From: Paramoeba atlantica
Lineage: Eukaryota > Discosea
Direction of reading: 5' to 3'
DNA length: 64,000 nt
Assembly (NCBI GenBank): GCA_977017575.1
Contig: CDRNVI010000143.1
Coordinates: 124,001-188,000, forward strand
A program made the position numbers and the translations under genes. This document shows positions 1 through 11,440 of this stretch, one piece after another. Numbering within the stretch: position 1 is the first letter of the stretch; each line of letters begins with the position of its first letter. The notes under the pieces were generated by a model that was not told where the DNA came from, did not search any database, and was given only the letters and a program-made list of their open reading frames with translations.

Positions 1-115
1 ATTAATAAAAAGAAAAAGAAAAAGAAAAAGAAAAAGAAAAAGAAAAAGAAAAATAAAAATAAAAATAAAAATAAAAATAAAAATGAAATTAAAAATGAAA
101 ATGAAAATAAAAATG
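1..115. repeat. (AAAAAG)n / (AAAAAT)n simple repeat
   Basis: Purine-rich simple sequence that shifts from AAAAAG units to AAAAAT units at the left edge of the window. Nothing else is seen in it. Confidence 0.9.
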
Positions 116-1440
116 AAAAAAAAAACCAGAGAAGAAATAATGAAACAACCCCAACAATCGGAGTTCATGGCACATCAATGGAGATGAGAGTGAGGCAAGG
201 AGAAATTGGCGAGTCCAAGTGTCCTCCAAACGTTTTTGAAGAAAATTCCGATACACATGCAGATCATTGTAGATGGCATATGCGTTATAAGAATACACCA
301 AGAATCGATTTGAATGAAGGGGGGGGGTTAAATGACACTGAAACCCTTTCACTATGCACCACTGGGAAAAGGTCTCAGAGTGACCATAGCGATTTCCTGC
401 CTTTGAGGTCAACGATAATGCCTTTGTGATTCGATAGAGAAACTGAGTTGCAGAGTGTGTATTCATGTCATCGTCTTTTCCAGGAGCCTTCATTCCATAT
501 TCAGGTTCATCAGTCTTTGGAGGGAAGCCAAGCTCAGGTCCTTTCTCCACACAAATATGCTCAATATCATCCTCCCAGGGCTCATCACCTTCTTCATCTG
601 AAGTGAGGATACAGGGCTCTTGTGGTGGTAACCAAAGCAGAGGAAACTTGAAGCGCTGAGAGCACTGGTGAAGGGGGTGAGAAAGAGGAACACAAGAGGA
701 ACAAGAAGAGGAAGAAGAGGAACAAGAAGAGGAAGAAGAGGAAGAGGGCAGAGAGTCATTCTTTTGATTTTTTCCGCAAAGCCTTCAAAAAAGATTCTTC
801 AACCAAATCACATTTGTGGGCAAAACAACCCAGCTGCACACAAGGGGACTTTCAATCTCTTTCGATAATTCCTGCCACCACACTCCGATTTACATTGGTG
901 TGGTCCCCATGACACCACAGAATGAAGAAAGAGACAGAGATTGGACAAATTCCTGTGTCTCTGGAAATTCCTTTGCGAGATTTTGCATCTCTTGGAGCAT
1001 TGTTGTTATCTCCTCAGCAACTGACTTTCCATCATGGTTCACATGTTCGTTGAGGCCAAGGAAAATTCTGTCTTTCTGGGTTTGGGCAGCAAGACCCAAA
1101 AGGATTCCGCCGGAGCATCTTGCCATTTGATGGCACCACACGTGGGAAACCTTTTCGCAAAGGAGATCGAGGAATTGACTCCAGATACGAACCTTCAATA
1201 AATGTTGGATTATCAAGCGGAAAATTAATCCTCTCATCCAGAACAATGTGGGCCAAAACACACCCGAAGAGTTCGCCAGTCACACCTCTTCTGCCAGAGT
1301 TCCAGACCTCGACCACGAATCTTACGATTAATACTCGACTCAATCCGTGAGCGTGAGGTAGGTGCAAACTTCCCAGGGATGTTGACGAAGAAACCTTCAT
1401 GCTTTTTGAGCAAGATTATCAGAAGTGCGACAAAACTCAC
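116..1440 (-). pseudogene. Repeat-family gene of unknown function, copy 1 (degenerate)
   Basis: I do not recognise this gene. Coding-like sequence on the minus strand hops between all three frames: about 1440-1290, then 1290-1110, then 1130-890, then 850-790, then 660-120, so it is frameshifted or spliced. Landmark peptides are FLGLNEHVNHDGKS, NLAKEFPETQEF and SLSLSSF, then GCFAHKCDLVEESF, then an acidic stretch (TSDEEGDEPWEDD, about 610-560), then YGHSETFSQWCIVKGF and LHSNRFLVYSYN. The same order of motifs occurs on the plus strand at 19.9-20.5 kb (NLAKKFPKTQSF, SLSLSSFESVMGDH, GCHAHKCDLVEEAF, YGHSEKF, LHSNQFLVYSYN), so this is a dispersed protein-coding family, probably a mobile-element or expanded host gene. 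The two copies share no frame-breaking position that I can identify. The simple (GAA)n-type tract at 665-755 sits inside it. Confidence 0.5.
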
Positions 1441-1690
1441 AAAACTGAAAAACGAATTGATAATGCTTTTTGTTGCAGAGAAACATCGCTTTCTTCAACA
1501 GAGACCATTTTTTTTCGAAAAAATTCCAAAAGAATGGAAACAGAAAAATGAACCAAGTGACAACCATTGCTCTGGTGACTTTATTACGTCCCCACACCTG
1601 GACCCAATTGCGAGTGGACTTTCACTGATTTTGACCAATCCCAAACACAAATCCAAAAAGAAGAGGTAAATCAAGGGTCAAAAAAGACCT
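1441..1690 (-). other. Possible upstream exon of the copy-1 repeat-family gene
   Basis: A minus-strand reading frame runs from about 1597 through 1400 (starting MWGRNKVTRAMVV) and could be an upstream exon or 5' region of the adjoining degenerate gene. No homology is recognised and no second copy was found at 19 kb. Confidence 0.2.
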
Positions 1691-1794
1691 CTTCTTTTCG
1701 CACCTTCAAAAAGGCTGGTGCGCAATCTTGCTACGGGTCCAGGCTAAAAGAAGAGAAAAAACCTTTGAAAGGGCAAATTGACGAAGTCGCTCGC

Positions 1795-2316
1795 TCTAAA
1801 AAAAAAAAGAAAAAGAAAAAGAAAAAGGAAAGAAAGAAAAAAGAAAAAAAGAAAAAGAAAAAGAAAAAGAAAAGAAAAAGAGAAAAAAAGAAAGAAAAAA
1901 GGAAAGGAAAAAAAGAAAAAAAAAAGGAAAAAAAGGGGAAAAAAGAGAAAAAAAGAGCGAGACCAAGCTCAAAAAAAAAGAAATAGAAAAGAAAAAGAAA
2001 AAGAAAAAAGAAAAAAGAAAAAGAAAAAAAAAAGAAAAAAAAAGAAAAAAAGAAAAAAAAAAAAGAAAAAAAAGGAAAAAAAGAAAAGAGAAAGAAAGAG
2101 AGAAAAACCTTTGAGCAACAAAGAAGCAGTTCAGTTCAGACCAAGTTCATAAAAAAAAAATAAAAAAAAGAGAAGAGAAAAAGAGAGAGGAAAAGAAGAG
2201 AAAAAACCACCTTTGAAAGAAAAAAAGAAAAGAAAGAAGGAAAAAGAAAAGAAAAAAGAAAAGAAAGAAGGAAAAAGAAAAAAAGAAAAAAAGAAAAAAA
2301 AAAAGAAAAAAAAAAA
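1795..2316. repeat. Polypurine (AAAAAG/GAAA)n tract
   Basis: About 520 bp of A/G-only sequence broken by two short islands near 2105-2150 and 2204-2218. Both islands start with AACC on the plus strand, i.e. end in GGTT on the minus strand. Long K/E/R reading frames here are artefacts of composition. Confidence 0.85.
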
Positions 2317-2317
2317 C

Positions 2318-2390
2318 AGCCCCCGGCGGGGCTCGAACCCGCGGCCACTAGATTAAGAGTCTAGCGCTCTACCGACTGAGCTACGGAGGC
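2318..2390 (-). tRNA. tRNA-Lys (anticodon CTT)
   Basis: Cloverleaf on the minus strand. The acceptor stem GCCTCCG pairs with CGGGGGC, the D-arm reads TAGCTCAGTCGGTAGAGC, the anticodon loop CTCTTAA gives CTT, and the T-arm contains GGGTTCGAGCCCC. No intron. The discriminator base is T, which is unusual for lysine tRNA. The minus-strand 3' side runs straight into an oligo-T/C tract that can act as the Pol III terminator. Confidence 0.95.
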
Positions 2391-2645
2391 AATTTGATAA
2401 AAATCGAAAAAAAAAATGGGTTTCAAAAGGATTGGGGGAGATACGACACCACCACGAAAACCTCCCCCCCCTTCCTTCAAGTCACCAACCAAATGAAAAA
2501 TAATTGTGGAAATTATGTATTTTGGCAATATGTCCCCACCCCCCCAACAAAATTGGTGCTACTGTGGCTAATTTACCCATCACAAAGTATTTATGGAGGT
2601 GGTGTGCGAGTCAAAACCCAATCTTCATGTCCATTCTGGAAAATT

Positions 2646-2705
2646 CCCAAAGAGGCTGCAACATTTGTTTATGTGAACAAATATTATAACCTTTTTAGTC
2701 TTATT
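2646..2705 (+). repeat. Dispersed stem-loop island, copy 1
   Basis: Block CCAAAGAGGCTG-CAACATTTG followed by a short loop and AACAAAT, then CTTTTTAG. ATTTGTTTA pairs with the AACAAAT arm (stem at 2663-2682). Two further copies are at 56735 and 57050. Function unknown. Confidence 0.6.
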
Positions 2706-2959
2706 AAATCTCAACAAAACAGTGTGTTATTCCTTTCTAAAAACTTGAACAAACCCCCTCCCAATTAAAGACCCCCCCCCTCCAAAAAAAAAAAACAAGG
2801 TGCGCCACCACAGAAAAAAGGTACACAATTCCCACAAAAACACCTACATTCACCATTTTATCGAAAAGGAAAACCCAAACCGTCCCCACAAAGCAAACCT
2901 CACTTATATTAACAAAAAACAGAAAGAGAAAAACCATAGTGTGTCTGTGGAAACTTTTT

Positions 2960-3265
2960 GGATCTTAAAAAAAAAGAGAAACCAAAAAATCAAAAAAAAA
3001 ATCAAAAAAAAAATCAAAAGAAAAATCAAAAGAAAAATCAAAAGAAAAACCTGCACATCAATTAACCTCTTCTAGAAAAACACCAACCCCACAAAAAAGC
3101 ACATTCCACACAAGACCAACACCAACATCAAAAAAATTATAGAACAGAGTAAAAAAAAAGAAAAAGAACAAAAAGGGAGAAAGAAAAAAAAAAAGAACAA
3201 AAAGAACAAAAAAAAAAAGAACAAAAAGGACGAAACAAAAGAAAGACAAAAAAAAAAAGAAAACC
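2960..3265. repeat. AT-rich purine simple sequence
   Basis: AAAATC and AAAAAG repeats with small non-repetitive islands (3045-3130). No gene is supported. Confidence 0.7.
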
Positions 3266-3655
3266 TTATTGTCATTTTTGATTGTTTGGTTCAAACAAAC
3301 AATAAACCTTGAAAAATGTGTGTACACAAGACAACACACAACCAACTTACACACACAACCAATACACAAAAACACTGATGTACCAACTACCAACAAAGTG
3401 ACCAAAAACAATTAACAATAATAATATTTAACTTAAACAGCACTAATTAAATACACACACCCCCTCCAAACAAAAAACAGAAGACAAATTAACCAACTAA
3501 TATTACAACAAAACGGAAATATAAATATTACAAAAGAACAAAAAGAACCAACCAACCATTATACATGTGGCTGGCTCCCTCCAGAAATCCCCAACCACAT
3601 CTTTGTCTTAATGATTCCACACACTCTCTCTCTTTTTTTGTGTACGAACACAACA
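3266..3655. other. A/C-rich non-repetitive interval, no gene seen
   Basis: A/C-rich sequence with ACACAC stretches. No reading frame, RNA gene or repeat that I can support. Confidence 0.5.
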
Positions 3656-4730
3656 TAACCACAACACAAAAAAACAAAATCAACAATAACAATTACAATA
3701 ACAAATATCAACAACAAATAACAAATAACAATAATAACAACAATAACAACAAATAACAACAATAATAACAACAAATAACAACAAATAACAACAATAACAA
3801 CCATAATAATAACAAGAACAAGAACAACAAGAACAACAATAACAAATAACAAATAACAATACAAATAACAAATAACAATACAAATAACAAATAATAACAA
3901 TCACAAATAACAATAAAACAAGAATAACAACAAGAACAACAACAAGAATAACAACAATAATAACAACAATAACAACAACAAGAACAAGAACAACAAGAAT
4001 ACCAATAACAAATAACAAATAACAACAAATAACAACACAATCAAAATATCATCACCACCACAACAGCAATACCATTAACAAAAACAAAAACAAGCACAAA
4101 ATAAAAGAAGGAAAAAAGAGAAAAACCTGGCGGTGGCACAATAGTCGGGATTGTTGGGAACGGAGTAATAGAAAAAAAGGCCTGTGGAGGGAGTCTTATA
4201 ACAAAGAAACAAAGATGTCCCCATTCTATTATTAACAATTTAACAATTAACAATAATAATAAAAGCAATAACAATCAAATAACAACAACAATCATAACAA
4301 TACAATAATAACAATAATTGATTATAAAAAATAGTAACAACAATCATAACAATTGCAATCACAATCACAAACCAATAATCATAATAACAACAAACAACAA
4401 CAAACAACAACAAACAATAAACAACAAACAACAAGAAAAACAATAAACAATCATAAACAACAGCAACAATAACTATAACTTAACTACAATCACAACAATC
4501 ACAAATCACAACAATCACAATCACAACAAACAAAACAAAAGTAACACTGAATGACACAACAACAACAAACAAAACGACAAACAAACCAACAAACCAACAA
4601 ACCAACAATAAACCAACAACAAACCAACACAACAGAATAATCACATCATACTAAAAAAGATAAACAAATCCACACAATCAAAATAACTAACAAACCAAAC
4701 ACAAAACACTGAAACAACAAAACACAAAAT
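3656..4730. repeat. (AAC/AAT)n microsatellite field with two unique islands
   Basis: Over 1 kb dominated by CAACAATAA-type trinucleotides. One unique island lies at about 4125-4235, and a sister island lies just beyond the field at 4740-4830. Both carry an AAAAAGGCYTGTG core followed by AACAAAG and AAGATGTCC. Confidence 0.8.
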
Positions 4731-4739
4731 AAAGGGAAA

Positions 4740-4845
4740 CCTGTGCCACTCATATTTTCAAAAAGGCTTGTGATTGGAAGGAGGTCTTTGTAACAAAGGA
4801 AACAAAAAAGATGTCCTCACACTAGTTAAGAGAAGGGGGAGGGGG
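4740..4845. repeat. Island homologous to 4125-4235
   Basis: Shares AAAAAGGCTTGTG, AACAAAGGAAACAAA and AAGATGTCC in order with the island at 4125-4235. On the minus strand both end in CAG|GTTT followed by simple sequence, like an exon with a GT donor. Coding potential is not demonstrable. Confidence 0.4.
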
Positions 4846-5132
4846 AAGAATCAGATTTTAGTATCAGAGAATTTTAATTAATTAAATACTAATAACTAAT
4901 ACAATAAAGACAAACCAAACCAAACCAATCACCACAAAAAAGAAAAGAACAAAAACAAATACCAAAAATACCAAAAGCAAAAAATAAAACAAATAATAAA
5001 AAAACAAGTTCAACAAGAACAAATTAACAAGAACACAAAACCTTCTTTTAAAATGGACATCAATCATTTACAACGATTTCGTATTCCCCTCAAAATGGAC
5101 GGGACACTTCTTTCAATTAATACACCAATCTT

Positions 5133-5144
5133 GGTGATCTAAAT
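5133..5144 (+). promoter_or_regulatory. GGTGATCTAAAT motif
   Basis: One of six GG(A/T)GATCTAAAT-like motifs in the window; the best-supported one precedes polyubiquitin. Here it lies close to the 3' end of a possible minus-strand gene, so its role is uncertain. Confidence 0.3.
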
Positions 5145-5149
5145 TCTTT

Positions 5150-5633
5150 TCATTCTTTTTGTCTGTTTTCTTCTTGATGAACTTTTGGAGCGGAATCTGG
5201 GGATTCATGTCTTTTTTTCAATTTGAGAATTTGGCTTTGAGAGACAACAAACTGTTTTTTGTACAAATTAATAAATTTTTCACACACCCTTCCTTCCTTC
5301 CTTCCTTCCCTTCCTTCCCTTCCTCTTCTCAAAAAACAAAACAAAACAAAAACACAAAAACAGCATTAACACACACACACACCCCATTTTTAAAACACAA
5401 AGATACAAATACAAAAAAAGTAAACAATAAAACACACCAAACACAGACAGAAAAAATAATCCATGCAAAAAAGTAACCTTCTCAGTGTGTTGCAAAAAAT
5501 CTTCTTGTGTGTTGTGTGTTGTGTGTGTGTAGTATAACAATACATACAGGGTCCGATACGTGGTATACCTTTTGTCGAGAAAGTCACATTTTTTTCGAGA
5601 AAGAAGACATTTGATTTCATTATGATAGGACAT
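5150..5633 (-). CDS. Hypothetical small multi-exon protein
   Basis: Not recognised. On the minus strand an ATG at 5633 opens a basic N-terminus (MSYHNEIKCLLSRKKCDF, continuing LDKRYTTYRTL). It runs into a textbook donor, CCT|GTATGT, at about 5550. A possible middle exon (about 5514-5488) follows an ACACAAG acceptor and ends GAGAAG|GTTACT. A final frame at about 5270-5150 (FVVSQSQILKLKKRHESPDS, then APKVHQEENRQKE) ends in TGA. The (TTCC)n and (AC)n simple sequence between them would be intron. The splice model is inferred from sites only, and transcript data could overturn it. Confidence 0.35.
5283..5330. repeat. (TTCC)n microsatellite
   Basis: Imperfect TTCC tandem repeat, probably intronic to the small minus-strand gene. 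Confidence 0.85.
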
Positions 5634-5639
5634 ACCACT

Positions 5640-7656
<2,017 letters not shown>

Positions 7657-7904
7657 AAAAAAGCTTGTATAAAAAAATATAAATTGAAACTTTAACAAAA
7701 ATCTTCTTTCTTTTTGAGACATTCACCAAAGAGTCATTTTTCTTTTCATAATTTTTTTTTCTTTTTCTGGAATGGCAGCAGAAGAATGACACCCACACAA
7801 TACACTACTTTTCTTTATCCAGTGTGTGGGTTGGGGGGGGGTGAAAGATACTTTTTTTTTTCTTCTTCCCAACGCAATCAGTTATTCTGTTGGACATTGG
7901 GATT
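7657..7904 (+). other. Polyubiquitin 3' region
   Basis: AT-rich downstream sequence. No exact AATAAA is seen close to the stop. No gene. Confidence 0.4.
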
Positions 7905-8105
7905 TTAAGAAGGACCCACACACATAATTAAGAAAAAGATATTGGGAGGGAGGTGGTGTTTTATTGAGACGACAATATTAATATAAAAACCACAGACTAC
8001 TATGTTGGACCCAAACCCTGAAAAACAGTGCCAGAAAAAGAAGAAAAAGAAAAAAAGAAAGAAAAAAAGAAAGAAAAAAAGAAAAAAAAAACCAATGATG
8101 AACAA
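7905..8105 (-). CDS. Possible terminal exon of a minus-strand gene
   Basis: Minus-strand frame GFGSNIVVCGFYINIVV, continuing SIKHHLPPNIFFLIMCVGPS to a TAA at 7905. It is preceded by TTTTTCAG, a good acceptor at about 8022, and by a pyrimidine tract that itself begins CATTG|GTTTTTTT at about 8093. Not recognised; it could equally be 3' UTR. Confidence 0.25.
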   Translation of the reverse strand: MFIIGFFFLFFFLFFFLFFFFFFFWHCFSGFGSNIVVCGFYINIVVSIKHHLPPNIFFLIMCVGPS

Positions 8106-8243
8106 TTTTTAGAATCCAAGAAAGACACAGCACCAAAGATATTTTGTTTCAAAAAAAAACGTGAATATTTCTTTTAACACCAAAACAACACCCCTATCCC
8201 CCCGACTGACTGGTGGATCTTCTTTTTTTTTTTGTGGATTCTT

Positions 8244-8290
8244 CATTCTCTCTGGGGTACTAATTCGAAAAATCAGACCCAGAGAGTATG
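8244..8290 (-). repeat. Palindrome family HP1, copy a
   Basis: CATTCTCTCTGGGGT pairs with ACCCAGAGAGTATG around a loop that, read on the minus strand, matches the family loop (AATTTTCAAATTAG-like). Located 590 bp downstream of polyubiquitin. Confidence 0.7.
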
Positions 8291-8424
8291 AAAACTATCA
8301 CGAAATAATCCCCTTTTGTGTTGTTTGGTCTCTCTTCTCTTTGCCCTCCTTATTCAACTTTGATTTGTGTGGCAACTTCTCTCTTTTTCGTTTGTGATTT
8401 TTCGAATCTTTTGAACAAAAAAAA

Positions 8425-9290
8425 ATGAAAAAAAGAAAGAAAACAGAAAGAAAAAAAAAAGAAAAGGGAAAGGAAAGGGAAAGGAAAGGGAAAAGGAAAA
8501 AAAAAAAGAGAAAAATAAACAAAAAAACAAATAAAAACAAAAGAAAAAAAAGAAAAAAAAAAGAAAAAAAAGAAAAAGAAAAGAAAAAAAAAAAAAAGAA
8601 AAGAAAAAAAGAAAAAAGAAAGAAAAAAGAAAAAAAAGAGAAAAAAAAAAAGATAAAAGAAAAAAAGAGAAGAAAAAAAGAAAAAAAGAAAGAAAAAAGA
8701 AAAAGAAAAAAGGAAAAGGAAAAAAAAAGAAAGGAAGAGGGAAAAGAGAAAGAGAAAAAAGAGAAAACCAACAATTTTCTTTTTATTTTCGCTTTGTCAA
8801 GAAAAGAAAGGAGAAAGAGGAAGAAAAGGAATAAAAACAAAAAAAAAACAAAAAACAAAAAAAAACAAAAAAAAGAAAAGAAAAGAACAATAAACAAAAA
8901 CAAACAAAAACAAAAAAAACAAAAAAAAGGAAAAAAAAGGAAAAAAAAAGGAAAAAAAAGGAAAAAAAAAGGAAAAAAAGAAAAAAAAAGGAAAAAAAAG
9001 GAAAAAAAAAGAAAAAAAAAAAGAAAGAAAAAAAGAAAGAAAAGAAAAAAAGAAAAACAAAGACAGAAAAAAAAGAAAAAAGAGAAAAAAAAGAAAAAAA
9101 GAAAAAAAAAAGAAAAGAAAAAAAAAGAAAAAAAAAAGAAAAAAGAAAAAACAAAGACAGAAAAGAAAAAGAAAAAGAAAAAAGAAAAGAAAGAAAAAGA
9201 AAAGAAAAAAAAGAAAAAAAAAAGAAAAAAAGAAAAAAGAAAAAAAAAAAGAAAAAAAAAAAGAAAAAAAAAGAAAAAACTGTGAAGAAA
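8425..9290. repeat. Long polypurine tract
   Basis: Nearly pure A/G for about 870 bp, with GAAAAGG sub-repeats at 8465-8500 and AAAAAAAAGG sub-repeats at 8930-9010. It opens a long K/E/R frame that I do not accept as a gene. A small island lies at 8768-8805. Confidence 0.85.
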
Positions 9291-9352
9291 AAGGATCTTT
9301 TTTGATACGTGATTTCACTCTTTTCTAATTCAATGACTTCACTGTTTTAAAA
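9291..9352. repeat. Dispersed island (CACTCTTT type), copy 1
   Basis: Contains GAAAAAGGATCTTTTTTGAT then ACGTGATTTCACTCTTTTCT. A diverged sister is at 9658, and looser relatives are at 37905, 57775 and 58290. Confidence 0.45.
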
Positions 9353-9657
9353 GGAAAGAAAGAGAAGGAAAGAAAAGAAAAGAAAAGAGAAGGAGAAAGA
9401 GGGGAAAGAGGAGAAAAGAGAAGAGGGGGGAGAAAGATTAAAAAGAGGAAAGATAAAAGATAAAGAAGACGAAAAAACAAAAGATAAAAGAAAAGAAAAA
9501 AAAAGAAAAAAAAGGAAAAACACATAAAAAAGAAAAAACAAAAGAAAAAAAACAAAGAAAAAAAAGAAAAAAAACAAAAAAAAAAAAGAAAAAAAACAAA
9601 AAAAAAACAAAAAAAAACAAAAAAAAACAAAAAAAACAAAAGAAAAAAAGAAAAAAA
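9353..9657. repeat. Polypurine / (AAAAAAAC)n tract
   Basis: Simple sequence; no gene. Confidence 0.8.
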
Positions 9658-9735
9658 AACCAATGAAGAAAAAAGGACCATTTTTTAAAACGTGAATTAC
9701 ACTCTCTTCAATTAAACAACTTTCCTGTGTTAAGG
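9658..9735. repeat. Dispersed island (CACTCTTT type), copy 2
   Basis: Contains GAAAAAAGGACCATTTTTTA and ACGTGAATTACACTCTCTTC, collinear with copy 1 at 9291. The aligned frames contain stops, so it is not simply a conserved exon. Confidence 0.45.
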
Positions 9736-10050
9736 AGAAAAGAAAGAGAAAAGAAAGAGAAAAGAAAGAGAAAAGAAAAAGAAAAGAAAAAGAAAAGAAA
9801 GAGAAAAGAAAGAGAGAAGGAAAAAGGGAGAAAAAGAGAAGAGAGGGGAAAAGATTAAAAAGAGGAAAGATAAAGAGGAAAAGATAAAGAAGAAAAAACA
9901 AAAGAAAAATAGGAAAAAAAACAAAAAAAAACAAAAAAAAACAAAAACAAAAAGAAAAAAAAAAGAAAAAAAAAGAAAGAAAAGAAAAGAAAAAGAAAAA
10001 AAAAAAAAAAGAAAAAGAAAGAAAAAAGAATAAACCTCAAGAAAAAAGAG
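9736..10050. repeat. Polypurine tract
   Basis: AAAGAGAAAAG and AAAAAAAC simple sequence; no gene. Confidence 0.8.
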
Positions 10051-10069
10051 AACATGATTTCACTTCACC

Positions 10070-10345
10070 CACCCACCTCTACCCAACCTTCTCAACTTTC
10101 TCAACCTTCCCCTACTTTGCCCTCCTTTGCCCTACTTTCCTACCTTCCCTCTTCTCAACCCTTTCCCCTCCTTTCCTACCTTTCCTACCTTCCCTCTTCC
10201 CCACCTTTCCTCCCTTCCCCACCTTCCCCACTTTCCCCTCCTTTCCTACCTTTCCTACCTTCCCCAACTTTCCTACCTTCCCTACCTTCCCTACCTTCCC
10301 TACCTTCCCCACTTTCCCCTCCCTCCTTCTTCCTCTTTCCCTTTT
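10070..10345. repeat. (CCTACCTTCC)n-type minisatellite
   Basis: C/T-rich imperfect tandem repeat with TTTCCTACC and TTCCCTACC units. The strand asymmetry is the reverse of the neighbouring purine tracts. Confidence 0.85.
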
Positions 10346-10640
10346 TTTTTAGTTCTTAATTTAATTCTTTTTTTTAATTTCTCTTTCTTTTCTTTTCTTT
10401 TTTCTCTTTCCTCTTCTTCTCCTCTCCTTTCGCTCTTTCCTCTCTCTCACCGGGTTGCCAAAGGAAAGGAACGCAATTGCAAAGGTTTTTCAGGGCATTG
10501 AAAAAAAAATTCTCATAAAAAAATATTTTTTCAACACCCAGAAAAACAATTGAATTGTGCTGGTTTATTTTAGCACACAAAAAAAAAAGATTTTAGGGCT
10601 CATAATTTTTCTGGCCTCGTTGGTTTTGTTTTGCCTTTTC
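10346..10640. other. Mixed interval, no gene seen
   Basis: Pyrimidine-rich edge followed by a non-repetitive patch at 10450-10620. No supported feature. Confidence 0.4.
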
Positions 10641-10655
10641 TTTTTCTCTCTTTCT

Positions 10656-10704
<49 letters not shown>

Positions 10705-11245
10705 CTCTCTCTTCTCTTTTCTCTCTCTCTTTTTCTTTTCTCTCTCTTTTTTTCTTTTCCTTCTTTTTTTCTTTCTCTTTCTCGAACTTTTTTGCCCTTT
10801 GTGAATGGGACCGGATGGGGTTCTCTCTTTATTTCTTTTTATTTCTTGACTTTTCTGTTTTTTTCTTCTCTTTTTTACTTTTATTTCTTTTCTTTTTTTT
10901 TTTTCACTTTTTCACTTTCTCACTTTTTCTCTTTTTTTTGTTCCTCTTTTTCTTGTTCCCCTTTTTCTCGTTCCCCTTTCTTCCCTTTTTTGATGGGTTC
11001 TCTCTTTTCTTTTTTTCCTTTCCCCCCTTTTTTCTTTTTCTCTTCTTTTCTTTTCTTTTTGTTGATTTCTTTCCTTTTGTTTTCGATTTCTTCTTCGGTT
11101 TCTCATTTTTTTCTTTTTTTTTCTTTTCTATTTTCTCTTTCTCTTTCTCTTTCTCTTCTCTCTTCTCTTTCTCTTCTCTCTTTCTCTTCTCTCTTCTCTC
11201 TCTTTCCCCCCTTTCCCTTTCTTTTCCTTTTTCTTTTTTGAAAAA
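10641..11245. repeat. Long polypyrimidine tract
   Basis: TTCTCTCTTCT and TTTTTCTTT repeats over about 600 bp, with a small island at 10785-10850. Confidence 0.85.
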
Positions 11246-11326
11246 ATAAGACAGTCTTACAGATAAGTGAATCTTCAAAAAAAAAGAAGAGACAAAAGAG
11301 ATGTTTTTTTATTTGGGAAAGATGAT

Positions 11327-11373
11327 GTATTCTCTGGGTCCGGATTTTCACAAATTAGCACCCAGAGAGTATC
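11327..11373 (+). repeat. Palindrome family HP1, copy b
   Basis: GTATTCTCTGGGT pairs with ACCCAGAGAGTATC. It lies 68-114 bp beyond the stop codon of the minus-strand PB1 gene, so it may sit at that gene's 3' end. Confidence 0.75.
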
Positions 11374-11440
11374 AAGATCTCCCCCACCCCCAACCATCTA
11401 TCTGACACATTCTTTTTGACGAAAAAAGAAAGGAGAAAAA

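Noticed and set aside
8425..9285. 286-codon K/E/R-rich open frame
   Set aside because: Pure A/G simple sequence has few stop codons in either direction; the composition explains the frame and there is no domain signal.
10557..11249. 230-codon F/S/L-rich frame in the pyrimidine tract
   Set aside because: Same composition artefact on the opposite strand sense; no membrane-protein pattern other than continuous F/S/L.
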